Shown here piece after piece: positions 21,270 to 31,080 of a stretch of DNA of 64,000 bases. Position 1 is the first letter of the stretch, and the number at the start of each line of letters is the position of its first letter. Under the pieces are notes generated by a model. That model was not told where the DNA came from and did no database searches. It saw nothing but the letters and a program-made list of their open reading frames with translations. The DNA is taken from contig JAEUWY010000021.1 of assembly GCA_022059125.1 (NCBI GenBank), positions 62,001 through 126,000 on the forward strand, in the 5' to 3' direction. Made by a program: the position numbers and the translations under genes. Source of the stretch: Corynespora cassiicola (lineage: Eukaryota > Ascomycota > Dothideomycetes > Pleosporales > Corynesporascaceae).

Positions 21270-22874
21270 ATGAAAGCCCCCGGTAGCTCTGACGGTACGA
21301 CGCTGTCTGAAGCATTTCCGACAAAGCTGCCCTACTGGAGGTTGGTAGTCGATCACGCTGGCATCACAGAAGATGTTCTCCACCACACTTATGAGGGTTC
21401 GGGCACTCAAGAAGACCCCTATCTCGTCTCGTGGATCCCGAACGATCCAAGGAACCCCATGGGCTGGAGTCCCTTCGTCCGCTGGAGTTGCATGGGGCTC
21501 GCCGCCCTCGCCACCATGGCAGTCACCCTCGTCTCGTCAGCCTACTCAGGCAGCATCGTCGAAGTCAACACCGAGTTCGGGGTCAGCAGTGAGGTTGGAA
21601 CTCTCGGCATCTCTCTTTTCGTCCTCGGTTTCGCCGTTGGTCCACTCATCTGGGCGCCCCTCAGCGAGCTATACGGACGCCAACTGGTATACATTGCCAC
21701 CTTCGCCGCCTTCACAGCTTTCAACGCAGGTTGCGCAGGCGCGCAGAGTATCGAGACGATCCTCATCCTACGATTCTTTGCCGGGTCCTTTGGGTCCTCG
21801 CCATTGACCAATGCTGGCGGTGTCATCGCTGATGCATTCCCCTCAAGCGAGCGAGGACTAGCAATGGCTCTTTTTGGCCTTGCGCCTGTCATAGGGCCTA
21901 TCCTCGGGCCTATCGTCGGCGGCTTCCTTGGAATCGCCGCTGGTTGGCGCTGGGTAATGGGCTTCCTGGCCGCCTTTACTGGGGTGGTCTGGATCGCCGG
22001 GACCCTTTTGACGCCCGAGACATACGCACCCGTTCTTCTACGAAGCCGCGCCAAGAAGCTATCCAAGATGATGGGAAAGGTGTATGCTAGTCGCGCCGAC
22101 CACCAGCGAAAGGGTTCCGTGACCCCGGCTGCAGTCTTCAAGACGGCAATCTCGAGACCGTGGGTCCTGCTCTTCAAAGAGCCCATTGTGCTGCTGTTGT
22201 CCATCTACATGGCAATCATCTATGGAACCTTATATCTCTTCTTTGCAGCTTTCCCCATCGTATTCCAGCAGCAACGAGGTTGGAATGCAGGAGAAGGAGG
22301 TTTGGCCTTCCTTGGACAGGCGGTGGGTATGCTCCTTGGCGTGGCTTATATCATCCCCGACAACAAGCGGTTCGTCAAAGTCGAGAAAAAGCACGGAGGT
22401 CGGGCGCCACCGGAAGCTCGTCTGCCACCATGTCTCCTTGGCTGCCTCGTGCTTCCAGTAGGACTGTTCTGGTTTGCTTGGACTTGCCAACCCTCAGTGC
22501 ACTTCCTCGTCAGCATAGCCGCGGGTTTGCCATTCGGTTTTGGCCTGGTCCTCGTCTTCCTTTCGGTCATGAACTATCTCATCGACAGCTACACCATCTT
22601 CACCGCTTCTGCCTTAGCCGCCAACTCCGTCCTACGCTCACTGTTTGGAGCCGCATTTCCTTTGTTTACGCGCCATATGTACAAAAATCTCGGCGTTAAT
22701 TGGGCAACTACTGTCGTGGCATTCCTTTCACTGGCTTGTGTGCCGTTTCCTTTCCTCTTCTACTACTATGGCGCTCACTTCCGCTCTCGCTGCAAATTCT
22801 CTGCTGAATCAGAAGCTTTCATGCAGAAGATGATGCAACCTGCCAATGCACCAGCACCAAAGGAAGATGCCTAG
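21270..22874 (+). CDS. MFS drug:H+ antiporter (DHA1, 12 TM)
   Basis: 534 residues, single exon. A short cytosolic N-terminus ends in DPYLVSWIPNDPRNPMGWS, the usual lead-in of DHA1 exporters. Twelve hydrophobic segments follow. LSELYGRQLVYI is the loop 2-3 motif A equivalent. GLAPVIGPILGPIVGGFLG is motif C (antiporter motif) in TM5, seen as gxxxGPxxGGxl. WRWVMGF marks TM6, and a central loop of about 60 residues precedes FKEPIVLLLSIYMAIIYG. It likely sits in the plasma membrane and exports small toxic molecules or polyamines. It is tail-to-tail with a Zn2Cys6 regulator, a common arrangement for regulated exporters, although the regulatory link is inference. Confidence 0.9.
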   Translation: MKAPGSSDGTTLSEAFPTKLPYWRLVVDHAGITEDVLHHTYEGSGTQEDPYLVSWIPNDPRNPMGWSPFVRWSCMGLAALATMAVTLVSSAYSGSIVEVNTEFGVSSEVGTLGISLFVLGFAVGPLIWAPLSELYGRQLVYIATFAAFTAFNAGCAGAQSIETILILRFFAGSFGSSPLTNAGGVIADAFPSSERGLAMALFGLAPVIGPILGPIVGGFLGIAAGWRWVMGFLAAFTGVVWIAGTLLTPETYAPVLLRSRAKKLSKMMGKVYASRADHQRKGSVTPAAVFKTAISRPWVLLFKEPIVLLLSIYMAIIYGTLYLFFAAFPIVFQQQRGWNAGEGGLAFLGQAVGMLLGVAYIIPDNKRFVKVEKKHGGRAPPEARLPPCLLGCLVLPVGLFWFAWTCQPSVHFLVSIAAGLPFGFGLVLVFLSVMNYLIDSYTIFTASALAANSVLRSLFGAAFPLFTRHMYKNLGVNWATTVVAFLSLACVPFPFLFYYYGAHFRSRCKFSAESEAFMQKMMQPANAPAPKEDA

Positions 22875-23233
22875 TGTTCAGGTCATCAAGGAACCGCCGC
22901 ACAACAAACGCTGCTGAGCTGGAACCAGCTCCTTATCGGCAGAGTGAAGATACTACTTCAGAGGCTAAGGCGATCTCCTTTTTTTTCACGTGGCGGCAGC
23001 TCCCATCTTGTCTTACCAAGATGGGTGGCGCTGGGCGACGGTGGCGTTGTGGCTACCTGTAACTCCCTTTTTGATCGATCAAGCGAAGAAGAATTTAGGA
23101 TGAGAAGCAACTATATAGATTTCAAATTCCTTCATTTGAATAATTTGCCCAAGAGAGACAAAAAGTAGAAAATTTAATCCATCTAATTGATCCACTAGAT
23201 GTGGGTCAGCAAGAAAGAAAGGAATCTTTTTAT
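22875..23233. other. Intergenic, convergent 3' flanks
   Basis: Holds the 3' ends of the MFS gene and the Zn2Cys6 gene. No further gene seen. Confidence 0.5.
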
Positions 23234-25559
23234 TTACCATGTCCATGATGCACTGGCTAGACCATTGCTATTTGACGACATGCTTGTAAGCTCGACATCC
23301 CTTATAGAATGATGCTGCATATTGACACCAGAGCTCATATCATTGCCACTCACGGCGCAGTAATCTGTAAGCTCCTCGCCGTTCAGATTGATACCCAGAG
23401 AGTAAGAGAATTCTTCGACTGAGAGAGCCGCTGTAAAGAAATCGCCATCCCACGGAGTCAAGCCGGTACCATTCATATAACTCTGCGAAGGTGCCCCAGA
23501 GAAGTCGGTTAGTGTAGATGTTACGGAATTTCCCTGGTCATGGGTAGGGGTTGCCGGCTGATGATGTTGGTGCTGTGGCAGCCACTCCTGCCTAGATCTC
23601 GGAACGCTTTGGTTCGGAGGATGTTGAGATGAATGCAAAGCCTGATCTTTGGTATTGTGCCTATTGTTTGACCCTTGCCTCGTGCAGTATGCAGAAAAGG
23701 AGTCTTTAATTGCCAAGAGAACCCCGAGCATTCGGGATGCAGGTCTGCAGCACCGACCCGCTGCTGCAAGCTGAAATTGACGTACTAGTCTGTCGAGACA
23801 CGGGCCAACACCAAGTTGGTCCTTTTGAATCACAGCTGCAAGGTTGGAGTCCTGATCCACAAAGATGTAGAGCTTGAAAAGCATAGCACCAGCAAGCACG
23901 ACGCGACCGTAGTTGATGGTAGGTAAGCATCGCATGGTGTCAGCGTTCATGGCTAGAAAAGCTTCCGTCACTGTACGAACGTTGAGCAAGCAGCTGGTTA
24001 CTGTGCTGATGTTGGCTTTTGAAAGTGTGACGGTATCAGGCAGGGTGACACTTGGCAGTACAGTTGGAAGCGGGCTGGGCTGTGATGACTGTTGTTCCTC
24101 TCGCTTCCCATCTACAAAATCGCAATGAAGGGCAACACCGTAGAAGTACAATGGTATGACGCCAAACGTGATTGAAAGGGATTCTGGCCAGTATTCTTAG
24201 CAAGTGTAAGGTGCAGAGCATGAGTGAGGACGCACCTCGGACAAAGCCATCAGGCAAATATCTATGGAATTGGCTGAGGTCCCGGTCAACTTTTCTGAGC
24301 GTAAAAGCTAGCCTTGCAGCATTAGCTGGGTCGTCAAAGTCGTCGCTAGCAATCTGTTGTGCTACATCTTCAGATAGATGATGGGCCCAAATATGAGCAC
24401 AGAAGTATTCATCCGTTGGAGCCCTTTCCGGTGCTGTACGAAGCAGCTCGTAACTTTCTTCCATGAACCGCGTCCATGTCAGTAGTAACGGCCTCCGCTT
24501 CATGATAGTCATGGTCGACGATAGATAGTAGCATGCCAGCCAAGCTCTTCTGGCTTCGAGCGATGTTGGATCAATGCTCATCGAAGCTTGTGATCCTTGG
24601 TTCTTGCGCGGGAAAGCATGGTTGCCATAGGGTGTTGCTCTCTTTTGAGGCAGGCGACGGCCTAAGCCAAGTTCAATAGCCATTGCCGTGCTGATATGCA
24701 CCTGTTGATAGAATTGAAACTCTTCGAGGTAATCTGGTAGCCAAGTCCATGTGATGCTAATCTGTAAAGCTTGTATGAGTTCAAAGCTTTTCTCAGCCCC
24801 GACGATGATCTTCTCAGCAAAGGCTCTGGTGAGTTCACCAACAAGTTCTCGTTGCAGATCCGGTTCATCGTACGAGGCGGCTGCCATGATGGCAAGAAAA
24901 AGCGTTGGGCGTGTTTCACGAAGTCTTGAAGCAGTGAGGTCGTCGTGAAAAACCACGAGTGGCGAGTGACGAACCATTTGTGTGTTGTACCGAAGGAGTA
25001 GCCTGTCGGCCTTAACAGTACTGAGGAGGCGATGATGTACGATGTCCGCGACAGTCATAGCGTTCTCTCGACAAGTTGTAGCTGGCGTGTGTGTCGATAT
25101 CGTGTTTCCTCCCTCAGTCGCTGTTTCATCCACCTCGTCCTCGTCCATGTCAGCCGAAGACAAGCCCGTCATGATCCCTTGCGAGGCCGCAGCACCACTC
25201 GACTCCGGGCTATCAATTGGAAAAGGTTGGCCGTCATTTTTTGCGCAAAGGCTCGCAGTAAGTAAGTCTATCTTTTTCTCCAGCTCGAGAACTCTGTTGA
25301 CAGCCTTTTTTCGCTTCTTTCTCGGACCTACCGCCGGCGATGTAATGCACGCTTTGCCAGCCTTCAGACATCTCGGACACGACGGGCTTGATGTGTTTGG
25401 AGAGGACAACACACAGCGCACCTTGGCTGCGCGGCACCCATCGCACGCTCTCGGGCGCTTGGCTGCCTCATCACGGCCAGCTGTCAGACTTTTCGGTGGG
25501 GCATCGGCCGCAGAGATCGTTGCATCAGAAGAATCGAGGGCTTCGGGCCACCGAGCCAT
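23234..25559 (-). CDS. Zn(II)2Cys6 transcription factor
   Basis: Two exons on the minus strand, 25559-24236 and 24195-23234. The 40-nt intron is supported by the protein reading GFVREYWPESLSITFGVIP across it. 761 residues. The zinc cluster is at residues 39-70 (CDGCRAAKVRC...SCPRCLKAGKAC), followed by a basic linker (RKKRKKAVNR) and a short coiled coil (VLELEKKIDLLTASL). The middle domain (about 170-560: YNTQMVRHSPLVV, RPTLFLAIMAAASY, YQQVHISTAMAIELGL) is the Leu3/War1-like fungal regulator type, inferred from pattern. The C-terminal 200 residues are Gln/His/Ser-rich and probably activating. The frame is open further upstream only from a TTG, so the ATG at 25559 is used. Its convergent neighbour is an MFS exporter, a plausible target. 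Confidence 0.85.
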
Positions 25560-26814
25560 AGCTACTGGGCGTCCGCAGCTGCACTGCAATCACAAACCGT
25601 GACGTAGTACTGCGACAATGGATTGGCAGGGTATGCAGATCAGGATAGCAAAAGGGTCGCGACCGCAAAATGAAAATAGTGCAGGTCCGAGATACCGGGC
25701 GATGAAAACTTGGGCTCGAAGGGGATCCTTTTGCTGTACTACCTTGCTCCTGTGGTGCTGAATACCCAACAAGAAAGGGGCGGCTTCGTCCGAATCACTG
25801 ATGTTCGGCGCGGACATTTTGAATGGGGCCGGTAGGCCGACGGGCTCGGTGTCGGACTGCCGACCTTTTCGCCGATACCGACGAATGCTAGTGCAAAGAA
25901 GGATAATGTTAGTAGTACTCTGCCCAACAGTCAATTCCAAGCGTATGTAACTGTATACGTTATATCAAGTTACTTTTAACAAAAAAATAAGCCTAATTTG
26001 CCCAGCCAATCCTCGGAAAACTGCACGCTGATCTCCCGTTATCAAGTCTTCTTGTGTTGAGTTGAAAAGTGTCGTGCTTGCGGGAACTAAAAACAACAAC
26101 AAGGTGGCGTTGACAGAATATGTTTAATTGACTAGTAAGAGGGAGGAGAATATATTGCTGTAAGAGCGGGAAGAAGGACTCCTTGCCAATTCATGGTCCG
26201 TGCACCAATTCGTAAGTTCCTGCATTGCTACAAACACACCCGGCTCCACCAACCCCTGTCCAACATATTGCAAGTATATGCCCACAGGTTACCACTTTTT
26301 TCGGCGGGATATTTTTTCACATGAAATTGTACATGAATGATCTGAAAAAAAACGTAGCAGAATGATTCAGAGTAGAGAAAAGCCGAAGTCCTGGGCAAGG
26401 CCACGGTAGTGCTTAGATTATTCATAGGGCGTGTGCGTTGCCTTGACACTTTGTTCCTCATACATTTAGCGTATAATAATATACAAAATTCTTTTCTTCT
26501 TTACTGTTTGGCGAAAGAAATGTAAGTTTGTAAGTTGTTCATTCTCCAAAAATTCCGAGTACTGGCTGGTATCAAGGCGACATCTAGTTCCTTATATGAC
26601 AACCTGATTAGTGGTAGCATATATGGTAAATATCGAGGTGGGTTCTGACCGGAAAACTACCATAAAAACTATAAAGCATGCAATCACTGAATGACTGGCT
26701 GTCTCGGGTAACACTACACCGAGCGAAACCTATCTCCGTCGGACTTACTCCGAGTTACACCATAAAGTCTACTATAATCTCTCTGACCTTCGACCACCCT
26801 AAAAGAAACCGAAA
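25560..26814. other. Intergenic, nothing recognised
   Basis: Divergent promoter region between the Zn2Cys6 gene and the Gfo/Idh/MocA gene. A minus-strand open frame at 25590-25940 has no family features and is probably leader sequence. Confidence 0.5.
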
Positions 26815-27970
26815 ATGTCAGGAAATATTGCCCAACTCCCTTCATTGCGCTGGGGTATCATTGGTACTTCGTCTCTTCCTGTTCTTTTCTCACACTAACA
26901 TTCTCTCTCTAGGCGCCGGCGCTATATCCGCCGCCTTTGTCAAAGATGTGACTCTGCACAGAAAGGACGCTCTCGCAACCCACACCATAACCGCCCTTGG
27001 AACCTCCAGCCTCTCCAAAGGCGAAGCCTTCATCGCCGCCAACCTCCCATCCACCTCCCCACCACCCACAATCCATACCAGCTACGACGCCCTCTTCCAC
27101 GACCCCTCCGTTGACGCCGTCTACATCGGCACCCCGCACGCCCTCCACCACACCAACGCCCTCTCCGCCATCGCAGCAGGCAAACACATCCTCGTTGAGA
27201 AAGCCTTCACCCTAAACGCGCGCCAAGCCGCCGCAGTCCTGCGCGCCGCAAAAGAGCGAGGCGTCTTCGTCATGGAGGCCATGTGGACGCGGTTCCACCC
27301 GCTCATCGATGATTTGCGGCGCGTGCTGTTCGAGCAGCGGCTCATCGGCGATGTGCGACGCACGTTTTGCGATTTCGGACAGGACCACGGGATCCGGGGG
27401 AAGGCACGGGACTCGGCGCAGAGGGACCCGGCGCTCGGGGCGGGGAGTTTGCTGGCTTTGGGAGTGTATTCGTTGACGTGGGGGTTGTTGACGTTGGAGG
27501 AGGCGCGGGCGGAGGAGCCGGAGGTGGTTGCGCAGCAGAGCCTCGTGGATGGGGTGGATGTTGCGACGACTATCCTGCTCAAGTACCCTTCGACGGGGCG
27601 GCAGGGTATCTTGACCTCATCATCAGAGTTCAAGGGTGGGTGGACCTTTTGCAGGATTGAGGGGACGAAGGGATATATACTTGTTGGGGGCCCGTATTCT
27701 TCTGCGCCCCGCGAGTTTTCTGTTTGGGAGAGCAATCAGAGGGCCGATAGGCCGGTGCAAAGACAACCAATTCTGGAAAGGAAGTATCAGGTAGAAGGGA
27801 TGGGATTGTACTGGGAAGCTGACGCTGTAGCGCTGGACATTGCGCATGGTAAAACGGAAAATTCGACCATGCCACATGCGGAAACGTTGAGAGTGATGCG
27901 GGTGATGGACGAAGTTCGAAGACAAGGTGGTGCGAAGTTTCCCCAGGATGACGCAGATGGGCACCGCTGA
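26815..27970 (+). CDS. Gfo/Idh/MocA oxidoreductase (D-xylose 1-dehydrogenase / dihydrodiol dehydrogenase type)
   Basis: Two exons: 26815-26863 and 26913-27970, with a 49-nt intron carrying the branch site CACTAAC. 368 residues. The junction restores the Rossmann motif RWGIIGAGAISAAF at the N-terminus, which fixes both the start and the splice sites. DPSVDAVYIGTPHALHHTNA and GKHILVEKAFTLNARQA follow (the EKP-like catalytic Lys motif, here EKA). FVMEAMWTRFHP and GQDHGIRG are characteristic of fungal NADP-dependent D-xylose dehydrogenases and mammalian dimeric dihydrodiol dehydrogenase. It should oxidise a sugar or trans-dihydrodiol with NADP+. The C-terminus is a variable Gly/Asp-rich tail. Confidence 0.9.
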
Positions 27971-28577
27971 ATAGCGATCGTGAGTGAGTCTCACGATCGG
28001 GATGCCGTTGTCTGATGTTTTCGACTCCATAGCCTTGGTTAAAGGCAGGACAATCAACCAACGAATGAGATGCAATACTATCGATACGTTTAGCTCATGG
28101 CGAATGATGTCAGTGGGCAAGCCTTCAGTCGCGAAGAATAAGCAGCAGGGCCTTGGTCACACCTTATCTACCACGCCATCTGAATGAGAAGCGTCCTCTT
28201 TGGCTCCCCAAGATAGCCAAGGAGTGAAGATCACTATTGTTCGATTAGTTGAGCAGCAGTCCGCCTTGAAACTTTGAGGGCACGGCCTTCTGGGAGCTGA
28301 ACTGTTGGGCCGTGCAAGGCTGTGGTTTGTTTTTATCTTCCCCTTCGGTACATCGCCCAGTCACAGCCGATTTGATAGTTTGGAACCAATAGACCCGACC
28401 GTGAATCACCATGCCCTCAGTGACGCAGTGTGAATGTCGCAGATGGCATCCTGAAATCACGATACATAAACCTCTCTTTGCTTCACCCCTCTCTGCACCT
28501 GTGTCAGTCTTCAATCAGCTGAAGCGAAGTCTGAACTTACGATCCGAGTTCTTCCGGGCCGCCAAAAATACGCTACA
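27971..28577. other. Intergenic, nothing recognised
   Basis: No open frame with protein character. It holds the 3' flank of the dehydrogenase gene and the 5' flank of the 28578 gene. Confidence 0.5.
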
Positions 28578-29141
28578 ATGCTTGCCACAATACCTGAACA
28601 TGTGTCCCGTGCCCCTCTCCACCCTCTTGAGGAGTACGCCTACCGACAGCTCATCTCTAGAGCCATGACACAACGCCTGCACGACTCGCTTCCCCACTTT
28701 TCTGAATTCGCACACGACTGGCAGGTTTCGAGAAGGAGAGTGAAGCAAAAGGTCGAAGACCTAGGAATCACATGGGGTACGTATAGAAGTGGAATGTCAT
28801 GCTCATCGATATCTGACCCAAAATTAGATACTTTCGTGGGACATGTGGAGTCGGCAGAACGTGAGGCACATATTTTGACACCCACAGTGTACAAAATGGA
28901 ACAAGACACCAGGCAAACGAGACACGACAGTTATTTTGAGGACCAGGCAGAAGGTCTTGATGACAAAAAGATTCGTCAAAGTTTTGAGGAACAAAAGGAG
29001 CCCAAACCTGACACTAATGAACAATCATGTAAAATTGACGAACTAGTATCACGACATCAGGCGCTTGTGCGGAAGCTTAGAGCTTGGGAAGAGGGAATGA
29101 ATAAAGTGCAATATAGGCAGTCATTCTTACGACTGCTGTAA
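28578..29141 (+). CDS. Hypothetical protein, 187 aa
   Basis: ATG-initiated single-exon frame in a reasonable context. The protein is hydrophilic and rich in Glu, Gln, Arg and Ser, without signal peptide or membrane segment. The first 65 residues look helical (EEYAYRQLISRAMTQRLHD, FAHDWQVSRRRVKQKVEDL). The C-terminal 50 residues have heptad spacing (KIDELVSRHQALVRKLRAWEE) suggesting a coiled coil. I recognise no family. The codon pattern is plausible but not decisive. Confidence 0.45.
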   Translation: MLATIPEHVSRAPLHPLEEYAYRQLISRAMTQRLHDSLPHFSEFAHDWQVSRRRVKQKVEDLGITWGTYRSGMSCSSISDPKLDTFVGHVESAEREAHILTPTVYKMEQDTRQTRHDSYFEDQAEGLDDKKIRQSFEEQKEPKPDTNEQSCKIDELVSRHQALVRKLRAWEEGMNKVQYRQSFLRLL

Positions 29142-29717
29142 AGGTTTTGTTGAGCTACGGAAACGCGACAAGTGATCAAGATAGCCGCTGCGTCCTACGA
29201 GATTCGTCAGCCACAATTCCAGGACCAAACTCAATGAATCATGATATTTCAATTTAATCAGAGTCGAATGTGTCTCAACAAGTGGGTTCAGACAGGGATA
29301 ACTGTATGATAATGTCTCATCATGTACAGCGTGGAGGAAATGGAATGCATACATACGATAGTCAATGAAAGCTAAGCATGTAGTCCAAGACGCACTCTTG
29401 CTGTTACTCCTTGGAAGTAACAAACGAGATAGGGAGCCTGGCTATAGTGTTGGATTGATCGGTAAAGCTATGCAATCCGTCAGCAAAGATATAACACAAT
29501 ACTGCGCAGATAACGAAGGAGCAGGAGTAAATCAGAGTACAAAAATTTCAACAAAATTGTTCAGACAGGGATAACTGTATAAAATATCTCATCCTTTAAA
29601 TTGGAGGGTAAGAGATGGTCGGACTTACAGATCTGCTAGATAGAGTAATTCAGGTGTATGTCAACAATCGATCAATCCCTCAAAATGGCAAAGAGTAATA
29701 GTTGAGTCGTCAAAAGC
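29142..29717. repeat. Intergenic with a 22-bp direct repeat
   Basis: GTTCAGACAGGGATAACTGTAT occurs at 29286-29307 and again at 29559-29580, each followed by a similar AT(A/G)TCTCATC stretch. The copies are 273 bp apart in the same orientation. No gene is seen between them. A small duplication is the simplest explanation. Confidence 0.6.
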
Positions 29718-30830
29718 TCATTTTTGCTCGCCTTTATCGCCCCCGTTTTTCTCGAGGTAGTCCTTGATGCTGAACATGCCGGTACCTCTCTCTAAGGGCT
29801 TGGCTTGCGTTGGACTCGGCTTCCATCCAATCATATAGATGATGCGATATGTTGCCGGAACAGTGCCATCTTCATTGCCATGCAAGGCCCTGTAAATGGG
29901 GTCGGCAGCCAGCAACACATCCTTTTGAATGGCTCCCTTTTCTCGGGTGACTACGGCATTTGACTCACCCATGGCTTGCAAATCCTTCATCAGTGCGAAG
30001 ATGTCAGGGTAGTCGACCACGATGTCATCGACGTCGACTGTAAGGAGATTGAAACCTGCCTTCTGCAGAAGACCACCGATGTCACGCACGTCCGCTAGTG
30101 GAGAGGTGTGGGTGGCAACACCGCCTCGCCGGTCCAGCTCGGCCAGTTGAAGAGAAGTGCGGAGCTCGAACAAACTATCGCCACCCATCATCACTCCGAT
30201 GAAGGGTGCATCAGGCTTCAAGACGTGGTTGACTTGGCTGAGAAGACCTGGTAGGTCGTTTACCCAATGCAAGCTCAGACTGCTAAGAACAGCATCGAAA
30301 GTGCCAGCGTCATAAGGGATGGTCTCGGAAGACTTGAGAACCTCGCGTTGTATGTCCAACTCCTTGTTAAAGGGCAAATCAGCGTCTCGGTAGAGCAAGG
30401 TCTCCGACGAGTCTGCAGCCGTTATCTTTCCCACGCGCTGGGAACGAGGCCCCTTATCTGGCTGGTCGTCGGACGGAAAAGTAAGCATGCGCGCTATGTT
30501 GCAAGCGTTCGCTCCCAGGTCAAGCACATGAGGGAAATGACGGTTGATGTCCTGGCACAGCTTAGCAAAGGCGCGAGAAAATCTTGATGTGCAACAAACC
30601 AGCAGTCGTTCGCACAGTCGCGACGCCACCTCATCGCGAAGATAGTCTACACCCCTACTAGTTTCAACATCAGAAGCGGCACGCTCCTTTTGCATCCACT
30701 TGTGCTGGTGGCTAAAAATCTCCATGGTAGGAGCTCCGGGAGCTTGGATGGCATAGCGGCGCGCTGTGCGGATGGGGAGGCATCGACGTGTCAATGGCGG
30801 GATGAATGCTCTGATGGAATAGGTGTTCAT
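29718..30830 (-). CDS. NDUFAF5-type mitochondrial complex I assembly factor (SAM-dependent)
   Basis: Exons 30830-30600 and 30551-29718. The 48-nt intron is a multiple of three without stops, so an unspliced reading adds 16 foreign residues. Splicing restores CERLLDINRHFPHVLDLG, matching the family. 354 residues. The N-terminus is an Arg-rich mitochondrial presequence (RAFIPPLTRRCLPIRTARRY). MEIFSHQHKWMQKERAA, DYLRDEVASRLCERLL, the methyltransferase motif I VLDLGANACNIARML and LSSLSLHWVNDLPGLL are hallmarks of the C20orf7/NDUFAF5 group, which hydroxylates an Arg of the NDUFS7 subunit during complex I assembly. ATGs further upstream (for example 30977) give an unlikely extension, so the ATG at 30830, directly before the presequence, is preferred. 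Divergent from the dynactin gene. Confidence 0.9.
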   Translation of the reverse strand: MNTYSIRAFIPPLTRRCLPIRTARRYAIQAPGAPTMEIFSHQHKWMQKERAASDVETSRGVDYLRDEVASRLCERLLVCCTSRFSRAFAKLCQDINRHFPHVLDLGANACNIARMLTFPSDDQPDKGPRSQRVGKITAADSSETLLYRDADLPFNKELDIQREVLKSSETIPYDAGTFDAVLSSLSLHWVNDLPGLLSQVNHVLKPDAPFIGVMMGGDSLFELRTSLQLAELDRRGGVATHTSPLADVRDIGGLLQKAGFNLLTVDVDDIVVDYPDIFALMKDLQAMGESNAVVTREKGAIQKDVLLAADPIYRALHGNEDGTVPATYRIIYMIGWKPSPTQAKPLERGTGMFSIKDYLEKNGGDKGEQK

Positions 30831-31080
30831 ATTGGGCAGGGAGAAGTCGCGATTACATTTGCCAGAAGGCAATTGGCAGTGAGAAGAAAAAGGCGGAAGG
30901 GAGCATGGACGAAAAGTGATGTCAAGACCTAGCCTCGGAGTTTTGTTTCGCCGGCTCGGAACCTCGACTACAGGCATCGACACCAGATATTCCGAGTATC
31001 GGCACCCGCAAAACCTACCAGGCTCGTAAAGCCGACATTTGCGAATCTGGTCGCTTAGATTTGCTTTTGGTGCCTCAAAA
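30831..31080. promoter_or_regulatory. Bidirectional promoter, NDUFAF5 / dynactin p62
   Basis: Only 250 bp separate the two divergent start codons, so the two housekeeping genes must share promoter sequence. No clear TATA box is seen. The region is GC-moderate with AGAAG-rich patches. Confidence 0.65.

Noticed and set aside
23234..24151. Separate minus-strand gene downstream of the Zn2Cys6 gene
   Set aside because: It is exon 2 of the same regulator; the 40-nt intron joins the frames and restores a continuous middle domain.
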